64,000 nucleotides of DNA from Ziziphus jujuba (GCF_031755915.1 NC_083387.1:20853001-20917000), one strand, 5' to 3'. Shown: positions 15,191 through 28,235, numbered from the stretch's first letter. Made by a program: numbers and translations. The notes: generated by a model from the sequence alone, not told the origin.

Positions 15191-16460
15191 TATAAGTCTT
15201 AAATGTATTTTTAAATTTTAACTTTTAAAAAAATCTATAGACTGATAAAAGAAATTCATTAAGATATCCTGATGAAAGATTGGTTAATTATATACAAGGT
15301 TTTAAATATTCGTATCGACAGAAATATCGAATATTCAAAATACAAAAATATCTACGGAAATATAAGAGATTATAAAATATCGATAAAAACTTACAAAAAA
15401 AAAATAATGAAAAAGTGATGGAAACTTATGGAGAAAACAAAATAAAAAATTTTATTGAAACATAAGGATTAATTTATTTAATCAAATGATCAATTTGACT
15501 ATAAAAATTGAAAAACAAAATTGAGTGTATATTATATTTTCTTAATTAATGGAATTATAGTAAGCACTAACAATATTGATATAATATTATTGATAAAAGA
15601 AATAAGCAAAAAAAAATACATATATGGTAAAATTATTTATTAATTAAAATATATAATATAGATGTCACTAATTACATTATGATATATGAATATCATCTCA
15701 AAAACAATACATAGAGTTCCTTAATAGTAGAAAAATACTGTTTTCTTCCTCTTTAGATGTGTAATATGGAAGAAATATTCAAAATATTATATCTTTTAAT
15801 GATTAATTTAGGTTAAAATACAATATTCTTTCTTGTAAACTTAACTAAATATTAGTAATATTTTAAATTTTTTATCAAAAATTAAATTTAATAGATATTT
15901 TTAAAAAATTTAAAAAAATATATTTGATGAAAATTCTAGAAATACCGATATGTATTATAAAAATTTTAATCAAAATGTGAAAGAACTGATATTGATAAAT
16001 ATAAATTGAAAGTTTCATAGGAACATCAAAAATTTTAATGAAAATTACAGAAATTTCATATGTTTCATTTTGGCATTTATATTTTCTATTGACATGTCGG
16101 AAAAATAAAAATTTTGAAAAAGCATCGAAGAAATTATAGATATTTTCAACTATGATTATATATACATGGTTCATGTTTCATTGGCATTGATTTTTTTTTT
16201 TTAATAATTATTATTATTACTTTTCATTCGGTCCAATTTAACATATTGGTAATTGGATATCATTTTCTTGGAACTCATCCTTTCTTGCCATCCACTAATA
16301 AATGGGGAAAAAATGTAAGCTTAATTTGTTTATAAGATGGACTTTTAAGTTTTTTTTTGTTGAAAAAGATTTCCATAACTAATTGGAACACGTGTTGCTT
16401 AGGCTTTCCACCTTTGACTGAACCAATTAACCCGACAAGTCCATACTGGTTGTATCAATT
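15191..16460. other. AT-rich non-coding DNA, possible small inverted-repeat element
   Basis: No gene seen. Between about 15297 and 16165 the sequence is strongly AT-rich. Its two ends carry loosely inverted motifs (AAGGTTTTAAATATTCG at the left; the reverse complement of the right end gives ATAGTTGAAAATATCT), and the phrase AAATATCGA recurs. This could be a decayed non-autonomous DNA transposon, but the ends are too diverged to define. Confidence 0.3.
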
Positions 16461-16469
16461 TTGTGGAAA

Positions 16470-17285
16470 AATTGCTAATATTTGAAACCACCAATTTAGT
16501 GCTGCTTTTTTGGAATTTTGTTTGGGGGATTGATCCACCACACACCATAGATGCAAGTGTTTGACAAAATGACTTATCGCTATAGACGCATATACTTGAA
16601 AATCTGAAAACAAAAACTAAAAAGAAAAAGGGTCTAAATAGCTAGATACTAGACTTTTATGCTACTAGAAGCAAAAGATCTTTTCTTTTCTTTTTTTCTT
16701 TTTTTCTTTTTTTTTTTTTTTTTTTTTTTTTGGTTTTGTTTGGTGCTAAAAGCAAAAGGTCTTATATATAGAGTGTAAGAGTTATAGCATCGTTCTGTAA
16801 TGTGGCCCACAAGCTCGTTACGAACAGGACCAACAATTGAGCGTCTCTAATAGCGGGAAACAAAATTATAGTATTGGCATTTCCAATGAAAGTTGCTAAA
16901 ATATAAGGCACCTCCCCTGTTTAGCTCTGTTTCAGTATTAAAATTTTCAAGCAATTGTTTAGTTGTTCGGGTTAGATTACCTTAAAGAGCAATCTACATG
17001 ATAAAAAATGTAAACTTGATGATATTAACATAACAATCCGGGTTGTGATTTAGCAAATCATTACACCTTTCCAAGCAGATCACCATGAGTGTTTTATTCT
17101 TTAACCAAATCCACCTATCCAATCTAGTCCAGTCAAATTTCATTAAATCAATCAAATATAATTTTTTTAGCATTGGACGATAATTGAGTTTCTAAACTTC
17201 TTATTTCATCCATCCAGTTGTGAATGACAACATCCAATCTAATAAAAATCATATATAATGTTTAATTAACACATTCCTTTTCATT
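16470..17285 (+). repeat. ~0.8-kb direct repeat, copy 1
   Basis: Clearly similar, in the same orientation, to 18108-18905. Shared landmarks in order: GGGGGATTGAT-CACCACACAC, GACGCATATACTTGAAAATC, a poly-T tract (here about 16700-16732), TAATGTGGCCCACAAGCTC, CTCCCCTGTTTAGCTCT, GATCACCATG, CAATCTAGTCCAGTC and TTTAATTAACACATTCCTT. No coding sequence. The CTCCCCTGTTTAGCTCT part resembles a promoter or leader. A weak third similarity lies at about 19520-19590. Confidence 0.75.
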
Positions 17286-17329
17286 AACTTATAATATAAA
17301 CCCAGCCCATCTTACATGGCATTACACAT

Positions 17330-18105
17330 TTTCTTATTCCACCATAAACCTCTGACCATATCAAGGAAAATGGTCTCGTACTATTATCTCAAGCAAATTT
17401 ACCATCACTTTTCTGGACATATGTTTTTAAGGCAGTTGTTTACTTAATTAACCGGATGCTTACTCCCACGTCAAAAATGTCGTCTCCTTTTCAAAAGCTT
17501 TTTGGCAAACGTCTAAATTACTCTCACATCAAAACTTTTGGACGTTTATGTTTTCCTTGGATAAAACGATATGTCCATCACAAATTAGAATCATTTTCAA
17601 TTTCATGTGTTTTCTTAGGATATTTTCAAAATCATAGTAGTTATATTTGCTTTGATCCTATCACATCTAAATTTTTTCAAACCTGACATGTAAAATTCAT
17701 AGAACCCGTATTTCCTCATCAAACTCTTTCACAATCACACTCCAACACTACTTCTTCCACCGTGACACCACTTTCCTCTTCCGCTGGTCCCACACACACG
17801 TTTATTCCTTTCCTTCCCAAACCTGGTCAGCCTCTCTCATCTCCTCCACAACTCTTATCCAATGATCATTCTTCAGCATCTACAACACCAACTCTGGCCC
17901 CACCAGCTCACCAACTAAACACATCTTTTTCTTTGCCAACAAGTCCCAATTTGACCTAACAGCGTCAAGTGGATGGCTCTCATACTAAGTCACCCCCTGC
18001 ACAACTAGAGAATAACTCTTCCTCAGTCAGTCTTCTTCTTCTCACTCTGAACCTGTCCATGAATTTGGTCGGCATCCTATGAGAACCCGATCTATGAATT
18101 TGATT
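17330..18105 (+). pseudogene. Copia integrase C-terminal fragment and linker
   Basis: Translation shows the end of a Ty1/copia integrase: LFWTYVFKAVVYLINRMLTP at about 17410-17465, SPFQKLFGKRLNYSHIKTFG, then CVFLGYFQ, followed by a Ser/Pro/Thr-rich linker (17762-17959) and HPMRTRSMN just before 18108. No gag, RT or LTR accompanies it. The fragment lies exactly between the two direct repeats, so it either came with their duplication or was inserted between them. Confidence 0.75.
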
Positions 18106-18107
18106 GC

Positions 18108-18905
18108 CATTTTGCTAATATTTAAAACCAGCTGCGTTTTTGGAAATTTTTTTGGGGGATTGATTCACCACACACTATAGATACGAGTGTTTCACCACAT
18201 GACCTAACGCTACAGACGCATATACTTGAAAATCTGAAAACAAAAGCAAAAACAAAAACAAAAACAGAAAAGCTGTCTAAATAGCTAGTTAAAAGTCTTT
18301 TAGGCGACTAAAAGCAAACGATCTTTTTCCTCTTTTTTTTTTTTTTTTTTGGGGTAAAAGCAAAATGTCTTATATATAGTGTGTAGTTATAGCATTGTTC
18401 TGTAATGTGGCCCACAAGCTCACGCTCATTGCGAACAGGGCCAACAATTATTTAGAGCGTCTCTAATAATGAGAAACAAAATTATAGTATTTGCATTTCC
18501 AATGAAAGTTGCTAAAATTTCAGGCAGCTCCCCTGTTTAGCTCTCTTTCAGTATTAAAACTTTCAAGCAATTTTTTAGTTGTTTGGGTTAGACTACGTTA
18601 ATGAGCAATTTCCATGATAAAAAATGTAAACTAGATGATCTAATACATAAGAATCCGGGTTGTGATTCAGCAAATCGTTACACATTTCCAAGCAGATCAC
18701 CATGCATGTTTTATTCTTTAACCAAATCCGCCTATCCAATCTAGTCCAGTCAAATTTCATTAAAGCAATCAAATATAATTTTTTTCGCATTGGAAGATAA
18801 TTAAGTTTCTAAAATTCTAATTTCATCCAACCAGTTATGAATTGTCACGTCCGATCTAATAAAAATAATATATATTGTTTAATTAACACATTCCTTAATT
18901 TTTCA
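18108..18905 (+). repeat. ~0.8-kb direct repeat, copy 2
   Basis: Partner of 16470-17285, with its poly-T tract at about 18328-18350. It differs by small indels and substitutions. It starts directly at the end of the copia linker fragment. Confidence 0.75.
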
Positions 18906-19682
18906 TCAAGGCTTCATAAATTGCCACATCATCAAAAATTAACTTGGCATGTGACTTGGGAAGAAGAGCATGTGCTTTTGCTTTGAGAAAATCTGGACAA
19001 CAATTGGGACTTGACACATAACAAGCTGGCTTGCTAAACCTTCTGACTTAAGCACGCCAAAAACGAGGGGAATTAGAACATGGCGAGTTTGAGTTGCGAC
19101 GAAACTTGCTATGCTTACACGATAGGAGCTTAGAGTGCTAGTTGGACTTAGCATGAGTTGCTGGTGTGCTTGATGGCGAGTTGGAGTGTATTTGAGTGAG
19201 ATTTAGCAAGCTTGGCTTGCTAGACAGCAAGTTGCATCAAATGGTAGTAAGTTGGCCATGATAGCTCACCAAGCTAGCAACTTGAGCACCCATAGAGTTG
19301 CTAATGAAGCCTCACTTCAAATACCCAACATTTCCACAAAAATTAGTCCTTCATTCCTCATTTTCACTTACCTACAACAAGAACATATAACCCATCAAAG
19401 CATCAAAAAGCCTGAGTTCCAAACCAAGAATTCAAGCATATAAGGACGAAGTAAGTGAGTTAAAAAAGAAAAGAAAAAGAGAAGCGCACTTGTCAATTGC
19501 GCTTGTAATTATTGGCACATAAGGGCACTTCCCCTGTCTTTGCACTGTTTCATTATAAAAAAATTGAAGCAATTTTTCATTTTTTGGCTTCCGCAATGAG
19601 AAATTTACAATAAGTAAATAACACTTGGCTCATTTCAAGACGTTTATGCTCTTATCAACCCAATCATATGTTCTTATTATAG
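18906..19682. other. Non-coding; word-repetitive GCTAGCAAGTTG-type sequence
   Basis: No gene seen. From about 18950 to 19310 short words such as GAGTTG, TTGCTA and AGCAAG recur irregularly in both orientations, without a fixed period. The origin is unknown; a decayed transposon end is possible. Confidence 0.3.
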
Positions 19683-20130
19683 CACCACAATAAATTTGTA
19701 CAATCGTTACAAAATTACTACTGACAAATATAAATTTGTCACTTAACATATATATTACATGACAAAAATAGAAATTGCCATCTATTTTATTTTTATGTTC
19801 AAGTTTGTTTGTCACAAATTTGGGTAATGACTACGAAAATGCTAGTGGCAAATAAACATTTATCACTTTATATAGGCGATTAGTGACAAAAAAATTTTAT
19901 GTAACTAATTTACTAAAAATATATTAGTATTACATTATTCATTTTACGTTGACAAAGGTACATGTGTCACATAATACTCCCACATTATTATTTAAAATAA
20001 TGTCAACTTAAAACGGTGCCGTTTGGAAAATTGAGCCAAACCACACCATGCTGATTTTAAAAAAACACCCTAAAATTTTCAAAAATTTCTCCATCTTTCT
20101 CTCCTTATCCCTCTCCCTCCTGATCTCTTC
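19683..20130 (+). repeat. Second CACTA left arm (diverged copy of 8830-9290)
   Basis: Starts CACCACAATAAATTTG, compared with CACTACAAAAAATTTG at 8830, and stays collinear with it through the TGTCAC/ATGACAAA boxes to AAAATTTCTCCATCTT. The terminal CACTA is mutated to CACCA, so this end is unlikely to be active. It marks either a second, older element of the same family or an internal duplication. Confidence 0.75.
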
Positions 20131-20137
20131 TCTCATG

Positions 20138-20375
20138 ATCACATGACCATCTAGACCGCTGTACTCATCAAGGCCTTCAACAAGGTTTGTTGTTGCACCT
20201 GCAAAATCTTCTCCTCTCAATACCAAACTGCTGCCGCCGGCAGCATCGAACATGACTTCGTTCCATGAGGAGTACCGATGGTGTACCGAAAATTCCCTTG
20301 ATTGAGGCCCAGGTGGTGGATTCGATTCGATAATCAATGATGGTGGTGATGCTACTTTGCTTATGCATGAAGTTG
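20138..20375 (+). pseudogene. Captured adenosylhomocysteinase (SAHH) fragment, copy 2
   Basis: Collinear with 9293-9540. It retains [31 protein letters not shown] and, further than copy 1, INDGGDATLLMHEVVT, matching the DDGGDAT-type motif of S-adenosylhomocysteine hydrolase. Compared with copy 1 it lacks a short piece around FFAWKIE, so the frames no longer join, and it has stops. It is followed within about 100 bp by the ribosomal protein L4 fragment, giving a chimeric cargo in one orientation. Confidence 0.75.
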
Positions 20376-20468
20376 TTACAGTGCATCCTCAATCACAACA
20401 CGAAGTTGTGCAACCAAGTGGTGGCAAAGCAATGGCCCCATTCAATTTTAACAGAATGAGCCGACAAA

Positions 20469-20524
20469 GATTTGGACCAAATCGGCTTTTGAGAAGCTGG
20501 ACTCCATTTATGGGTCGCTTGAGA
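20469..20524 (+). pseudogene. Captured ribosomal protein L4 fragment, 5' piece
   Basis: Reads IWTKSAFEKLDSIYGSL, an internal segment of eukaryotic 60S ribosomal protein L4 (uL4). The frame is interrupted at 20524 by a gypsy element whose target duplication TGAGA overlaps the L4 codons, and continues at 31005. Upstream of about 20469 the similarity stops, so capture or splicing of the source began there. Confidence 0.8.
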
Positions 20525-23487
20525 TGTAACAACCCGTACAAAAACTACACATATTTTAACAAGTTTGACCAAGTTTGACTAAATTTGACCAAGTGAACAA
20601 TATATGGGTCATAGTTGACTTTTCAATGGCCAATATTTTTGGTTTAACTGAGGTACCATTGTGTAGATCTCATCGATACAAGTTCATAGGCTGGCGGCAC
20701 GTCAAATTCTGAGTTATGGATAAAAAGTTATGGTTCAGAGAAATTTTAAGCATAAGTTTTATACCAGTGTCCAAACCAGTCCCCAATTTTTATCTATTAG
20801 TGACTGCTCTATATAAGCCTCAATAAGTGTGCCAAATAGAAAGAAAAACCCCAAATACCCATTTCATCCCCAAAACCCAAGAAATCCTCCCCCCAAACAC
20901 ACGGGTTCGAACTAGATCGTTTCGACCCGTTTAATGACGAACCGGGTCATTGTCGTTTTTGCCCGTTCCAGCCACCAACCTTGTACACATCCTAGCCAGG
21001 AAGGAATCCCACATTGAGGTGAGCTTGGCCGTAAAATTTCACAGCGAACGGCAGCCAGACCCACCCGGATCTAGTCTGAGAAGACAGCGGCAGCCGACGA
21101 GGTGGGTCACCAGATTTTGACATTTTTCGACCATTTCAGGCCAACCCATAGACCTTTCCTACAATTTTTGGACCCTATAAGCTCATTTCCATGGTTACGT
21201 TGCCCAGATTCCTCGCCGTTTGAGAGATACGACAATGGGGAGTTCGGCCGAAGCTTCAACTGAGTTTTTTGGCCACCAGAGGAACCTTTGGACTGAGGTG
21301 AGCATACTGATGGATTCTTTGTCTCTTAGGCTTACCGCTGATATAAAGTTTGTGAATTTTGGAGGTCATTTGATAATTTTTCCATTTTTAAGTCAGTTAG
21401 TTAATTATTGGATAAATTGGGACTGTGTTTGGACAAAATTGGTCAAATTAGTTAAAATTGAAGTTAGATTAGTGAAATTGGAAATTATTAAGACCCATTA
21501 GGAGGTTGAATTTCCAAATATTAGGCTTTAGGTGAAAATTCCCAATTTTGGGTACCGGATCCTAAAGATATACGGTAGAATTGGACAATTTGGTGTCCAA
21601 TTTATGTAATTTTATAATAGTATAAATCAATTTAAGACATTTAGATCATACAAGTGTCTTTGATTTAGTTATTTGGAGCCTGAGGAATATTTTCTTCTAT
21701 TACAGGCACTCAAGTTGAGCCTGGAAGCGATCCTGCAGAGGAGCAAAAGTGAGCATCTACAATACTGTGAGTGGTTATAACTTTTAAAATCTTTTGGGTA
21801 TATAGAATAATATATATGTGTGTTTTGGATATTTTGCTTTATGCATATAAAAATATCTACTTTCACTTACACGAGTTATCATTTTATGAGGATTTTAATA
21901 AGATTTTTAATGATTTCTAATTTTAATGAGTTCATAGTGAACTTGAGAATTATGTTAATTAAATATTCTAGTATTTGAATTGAGAATTTAGATCATTTGG
22001 AAAATATTTTATCTAAGGAACAGATTGAAAATTTATATGATTTTAAGCATGTTTAAATATTTTATAATTTTTAAGTGCTTCAAATCAGTTTATGGTGAAT
22101 ATATTTCACTGTGGTATTTCTGGTTTTCATATGAAATGATGATTTGAAAATTTTGAAATATTTAAATAAACGGTGGAATTTAAATATTAAATTATGATTT
22201 ATGATACAGTATCGTTTGGGAAAAGTATATATGATCTTACAAGAGTGTTTTAAGAATATTGTATTGGTTATTTTTAAAATTGATGTACCATGTAATGTCA
22301 ATATCTAGGATCAGTATTATATTATATTATATTATAGTGCATGGGTTTTGCCACGGTACCATGACGTTGAGTTCAGCCCACAGGATATTATTATTACAGA
22401 CCGTGAGGTTGGGTCCGTGAGGTTGGGTTTATCCCACAGGTTATTATTGCCATGGTACCATGAGGTTGGGTTCAGCCCACAGGTTATTATTGCCACGGAC
22501 CATGAGGTTGCATTTATCCCACAAGTTATTATTGCCATGTTATTATAAGGTTGGGTTCAGCCCACAGGACATTTATTACCACGGATCATGAGGTTGGGTA
22601 CATCCCAACGGTTTGCTATTTCCACAATACCTTTCGGAGATTAAGGATTGTGAGGTGGCTATATCTCACGGTTTACAAATTGGTACATCGAATGGTAAAT
22701 GGTATACATTTGAATATATTGTTGGTTTCAAATATTGTGGTTATTTCTGAATTTTCATATTTATTTTGTGGAAATATATTTATAAGATTTTATGCTCAAT
22801 ATTTATATTTTGATTAATACATTTTATAATATTACAATGATCGTTCACTTTATACTTTTGAGCATCGGTTTTATGATATTAAATTGGGGTACAAGTTTGG
22901 ATTTTATGAAATGATTTTTAAATAGAGAACTATTCAAACGAGTGGAATGAGAGATCTTGTGAGAAAGATTTTTACGGAAATAAATTAATATTTTTCTATT
23001 AGACTATTCCACTCATTGAGATTTCCTTATCTCATGTTTTATTATTTTAAATTCGTTCCCCTAGGCCCAGGCAGCTAGTTGCAGTCTACCTTGCGCACAG
23101 CTTGTCACTTTGCTTTTTCCACGACAGCAGCAGTACTTATCTTTTCTTTATCTTACCTTTATCTTTCTGGACTCTTTTATTACTTATTTATACTTCTAAA
23201 CTTTGTTGACACTATTAGAATGCTCTAATTAAATTATGGGACTTAGTAGAGACCATAGTATTTATGTGTGTAGTTATAGCCTGTGGTACTATAGGCCGAT
23301 TGTGGACTTGTGCTATTGTGGATTTATTTTATATTTATATATTGAGGTATTAGTGATATTGCTGGTGCTCATTGTCCATGTATTAAGGTGAAGTTCCATT
23401 GGATATTCTCTAGGGATTATCTGGTGGAAATCACTAGGTGAGACCACCCAAGAAATCCTGGGAGGGTTCCCAGGACGGGTCCTGTCA
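20525..23487 (+). repeat. Gypsy 5' LTR (2963 bp)
   Basis: Starts TGTAACAACCCGTAC and ends CCTGTCA just before the primer binding site. It matches 28256-31004 over its length, with a segment around 21430-21560 missing from the other copy. Confidence 0.9.
22328..22620 (+). repeat. Minisatellite in gypsy 5' LTR (~43-46 bp units)
   Basis: About six diverged units built on GAGGTTGGGTTCAGCCCACA and TTATTATTGCCA-GG-CCAT. The matching region of the 3' LTR (29965-30160) has only about four units, so the array changed in length after insertion. Confidence 0.75.
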
Positions 23488-23490
23488 GCT

Positions 23491-23502
23491 TGGTATCAGA
23501 GC
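23491..23502 (+). other. Gypsy primer binding site
   Basis: TGGTATCAGAGC, complementary to the 3' end of initiator methionine tRNA, lies 3 bp after the 5' LTR end. Confidence 0.85.
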
Positions 23503-23628
23503 CTTAGGTTCTAAATTCCTTAGGGTTGTGCATTACTGTGTAACTTATCCTGTGTTTTGTATACTGACCTAACTATTTCTTGAAATTGATTCATTTTGTT
23601 TATTCTTGGAAATAATTCTTTTTTCCTG

Positions 23629-26600
23629 ATGGCGCACAAAGGTAGACATAAATCTTAGTAGGCTTCAACCAAAAGTATAAATGCGCCCACTTATGAGGAG
23701 CATCTTGTCGAGCACCTGGCTCGATCACTCGAGAGGAGTTAGTTTACTGGATATATTGTCGATTAAGCTCGTAGAATTGGATCAGTGGGTTTTGATGGCT
23801 CCAAGGACCTTATTGTAGTCCTATCTTGACTAGATGACACAGAGAAGATTTTGAATGAGGATATGCAGTGTCCGGATGAGAACAGAGTCAGGATAGCTAG
23901 CTTTATGCTAGAGGGTAATGCAAGGAAGTGGTGGGCTTATGAGACAATTAGGAGACGTCACACTTGTGCATAGCTCAAGACTACTTTTCATACTGAGTTC
24001 TGCCCTCCAGCTTTTATTAAGACAAAGAGACTAGAGTTTGAGGCGTTCACTCATGGTAGCATGATAGTTTCTGAGCACGAGCGGAAGTTCAGAGAGCTAT
24101 CGGAGTTTTACCCCCTTTTAGTTACGGATGAGGTCAGCAAGAAGAGGAGGTTTCTCGATAGATTGAGTGAGCCTATAGCATTGAGCATCTCAGGTGTCGT
24201 TCACCCCACGTATCAGTTGACGAGAGATGCTACCCTTGTGGTAGAAAGACAGACCTTGATGCGCAAGACTAAGCACCGATCATATGATGGCTTATCCTCA
24301 AGGAGCCCTAGTTAGGGATCCTCTAAGAGGGGTAGTTTCAATTTAGGGTCTTCGATTAGCAGGGGATCTAGAGGGGGTAGGCATGATGTCAGTGGCAGGA
24401 GGTTTCAAAGAGGTGGACACACCCAGGGTTCTGGATTTCGATCAGTGAGTAGTGGCAGCAGTCATTTTCATGGGTCCATAGGCAGAGACAATTTCCGTTC
24501 TACATGTAGCCTTTGTGGCAAGCTTTATGATGGACCATGCCAATGGGGTAAATCATGTTTTTAGTGTGGATAGTCAAGACATTTCAAGAAGGATTGCCCC
24601 TACGAGATCAAAGCTAGGCTAGAGCCTCAGGATTAGGTGCTCAGTTTCAGCAAACTGGTGGGTATGTAAGACAAGATACTCATACAGGCTAGAGTTCAGG
24701 AGGTTCCACCAGTACGGGACAGTAGTTTGCACCCACAGTTAGGGGCATAGGTCAGAGGGGACAACCACCAACTAGAAGCAAGGTGTATGCCATGACCAGA
24801 CAGGAGGCACAGGCCACCTCTGACATTGTGACAGGTACTTTATCTATTTTTGGTGATAATGCACGTGTACTCATTGACTGAGGGGCTACACATTCTATTA
24901 TTTCAGATGAGTATGTTGCACGAGTCGGGATGACTCCCGTCCCTTTGGGATGTAGTTTGGTGATTGCCACACCCATAGGAGAGTCCTTATGGCCTAGTCA
25001 GATGCTTAGAGGCAGTCTATTCTGCATTGAGGGCCTAGTTATTGAGGCAGATTTAATCTTGTTAGATCTCCAAGGGTTGGATGTGATACTTGGCATAGAT
25101 TGGCTCGCTTCAAATTATGCTTCAGTGGACGGCTTCTGTGAGGAGGTGATATTTAGATGACCGGGTCTACCAGTAGTGGTTTTCTACAGAGAGCAAAGGA
25201 AAACATCTTCAGGTTTGATTTTTGCCATCTATGCTAAACGTTTACTTCAGAAAGGTTGTAAGGGGTATTTAGGTTACATAGTTAATACTTGAATTAGTAA
25301 GGTGAGGTTGGAGGATCTACCAGTGGTGAAGGATATTCCAGATGTGTTTCCTGATGACCTTCCACGTTTACCACTTGAGTGGGAGATAGATTTTCCTATT
25401 GAGTTAGTCCCTGGTACAGCTCCTATTTCTTTACCACCTTATCGGATGGCACTATCTGAGTTGAAAAAGTTAAAGACTCAGCTGCAAGAGTTAGTGGATA
25501 GAGGATTTATTAGGCCTAGCGTTTCATCTTAGGGTGCGCCGGTGCTATTTGTGAGGAAGAAAGATGGTACTTGGAGGTTGTGCGTAGATTTTAGGTAGTT
25601 GAATAAGGCCACCATCCAAAACAAATACCCTTTGCCTCGGATTGATGATCTATTTGATCAGCTACAGGGTGCTAAAGTATTCTCCAAGATTGACTTGAGG
25701 TCAGGATACCATCAGTTGAGGATCAAGGAATCGAATATTCCTAATATAGAATTCAGGACAAGATACGGGCATTATGAGTTTTTGATGATATCTTTTGGAC
25801 TCACCAATGTCCCTACAGTTTTTATGGACTTGATGAATTGGGTTTTCCATCCATATTTAGATTGGTTCGTTATTGTTTTCATTGATGATATTTTGGTGTA
25901 CTCGAGGAGCGAGTTAGAGCATGGGATGCATTTAAGTTTGGTGTTGTAGACCCTAAGGCAACACCAATTGTATGCTAAGTTCAGCAAATGTTAGTTTTGG
26001 TTAAGTCGAGTGGGATTTCTCGGACATGTAGTTTATACTAATGGCATTTATATGGATCCTCAAAAAGTAGAAGCAGTATTGAATTGGGAGCAACCTACTA
26101 CGGTGATAGAAATACGGAGTTTTCTAGGTTTAGTACGATATTACTGCAGGTTCATCGAAAGATTCTCCAAGATAGCAGGACCACTTCACTATTTGACCAG
26201 GAAAGGAGTTAAGTTCGAGTGGACTGAAAAATGTGAGGAAAGCTTTAAAACATTAAAAGAAAAGTTTACTTCAGTTCCTGTTCTAACATTGCCAGAGGGC
26301 AATGAAGGTTTTGAGGTTTACAGTGATACTTCACATCAGGGATTGGATTGCATTTTGATGCAACGTAAGAAAGTTACTGCATATGCATCTAGGCAATTGA
26401 GGAAGCACGAGCTAAATTATCCTACTCATGACTTAGAGCTTGCTGCGATGATTTTCGCATTGAAGACTATAAGGCACTACTTATATGGAGCTAATTGTTA
26501 AATCTTTACCGACCAGCCTTAAGTATTTATTTACTCAGAAGGAGTTGAACTTAAGGCAAAGGAGATGAATGGAGTTTCTCAAGGACTATGATTGCACTAT

Positions 26601-28166
26601 TGATTACCACCTAGGCAAGGCAAATGTAGTAGCCAATGCATTAAGTAGGAAGTCTACATGCTCACTAGCTTATATGCAGACAATACAGCTTCCTTTGATG
26701 GTTAAGTTGAGAGAGTTAGGTGTTAATTTGCAGATGCATAATTCTGGAGCACTTTTTACTAGCTTCCAACTATAACCGGTATTTATGGATCACGTTCTCG
26801 AGGCCTAGCTCAAAGATCCTTACTTGATGAGCATGAGGAAGGAAGTTAAAGAAGGGGGACAATCAGACTTCGCTATTAGAGGTGATGAAGCCTTGATGAT
26901 TGGTACTAGGCTCTGTGTTCCCGCAAATGAAAAGTTGAAAAGGTAAATACTGGAAGAAGCCTATAGTTCTACCTATGCTATGCACCCAAGAAGCACCAAG
27001 ATGTACCATACATTAAAAAAGTATTATTGGTAGGTAGGGATGAAAAGAGAAGTTGCTGAGTATGTATCCAAGTGTTTCATTTACTAGCAAGTGAAGGCGG
27101 AAAGACAAAAGCCTTCTGGACTTCTACAATCCTTACCCATCCCAGAATGGAATGGGAGTGCATCACGATGCATTTTGTATTCAAGCTTCCCCCCACAGTT
27201 TAGAGACATGACGGTATTTGGGTGATCATGGGTCGACTTACCAAGTCCTCACATTTTCTACCCGTCCGTGAGAGGTTTTCTCCTCAGAAGTTAGCGAAAC
27301 TCTTTATGAATCACATATTGAGCTTACATGGTGTGCCTGTATCGATTATATCGGACAAAGATCCATGATTCATTTCGAGGTTTTGGCGAAGATTAATGAA
27401 TGAACTTGGAGTCAAGTTAAATTTGAGTACCGCTTTTCACCCTCAGACTCATGGACAATCTGAGAGGACTATTCAGACCTTGGAAGACATATTGAGGTCA
27501 TGTGTACTACAATTCAAGGGAAATTGGAATGAGTATCTACCTTTGGCAGAGTTCACCTACAACAATAGTTATCACTCGAGTGTTGAGATGTCACCTTATG
27601 AGGCATTGTATGGGAGACAATGTCAAACTCCATTATGTTGGAATGACACAGGTGAAAGGAAACTTCTAGGCCGTGAGATTGTATAGGCGACAGTGGACAA
27701 GGTCAATATTATATAGGCCAAATTGAAAGCAGCACAAGACAGGCGAAAGAGCTATGCGGACATGCGTAAGAAGGATCTCAAGTTTGAAGTTGGTGATCAA
27801 GTATTTTTTAAGCTCTCTCCTTGGAAAGGTGTAGTATGTTTCGGAAAACAAGGGATGCTAAGTCCTTGTTATATTGGACCATATGAGATAGTAGAGAGGA
27901 TAGGTCTAGTGGCTTACAGGATCGACTTGTCAGGAAAGCTTTCTCGAGTCCATGATGTATTTCACATCTCTATGCTCCGAGAGTATATCTCAGACCCATC
28001 ATACGTGTTGGTGACACTGGAGATTAAACTACAGGACAACTTGTCTTATGAGGAGCAGCCAGTGCAAATTTTAGGAAAGGAAGAGAAAAGGCTTCGCAAC
28101 AATACTATACCTTTAGTGAAGGTTCTTTGGAGAAATCACTTTGTTGAGGAGGCAACTTGGGAGTGA
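23629..28166 (+). pseudogene. Gypsy gag-pol polyprotein, many in-frame TAG stops
   Basis: ATG at 23629. Gag retrotransposon domain at about 23860-24300; CCHC knuckle near 24557-24600 with two of its positions now TAG; protease motif near 24873 with a stop in place of Ser (D-stop-GATHS). RT from about 25302: RWCL-type core, [10 protein letters not shown], and catalytic FIDDILVYS near 25880, intact. RNase H follows at about 26290-26500 ([15 protein letters not shown]), then the integrase zinc finger near 27000-27090 with one Cys changed to Tyr, the integrase core, and a chromodomain-like end (SPCYIGPYEIVERIG to EEATWE) at 27723-28166. Segments from 24930 to 26501 and 27396 to 28166 share one frame. 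The stops are mostly TAG. Inactive. Confidence 0.9.
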
Positions 28167-28235
28167 GAGGATTAAATACGAAATCAATATCCTCACCTCT
28201 TCCAAAACTAAGGTACGAATTTCATGGACGAAATG

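Noticed and set aside
17762..17959. Ser/Pro/Thr-rich 65-codon open frame as a separate gene
   Set aside because: It is the variable linker between integrase and RT of a copia fragment.
16470..18905. The two 0.8-kb direct repeats as LTRs of a retroelement with 17330-18105 as its body
   Set aside because: No TG...CA ends, no primer site or polypurine tract, and the body is only an integrase tail.
20357..20578. 73-codon open frame as a gene
   Set aside because: It runs across the L4 fragment into the gypsy LTR in a frame different from L4.
22332..22817. Open frames with repeated SAHRTF/VGFSPQ-like peptides on both strands
   Set aside because: They are translations of the LTR minisatellite and have no protein signature.
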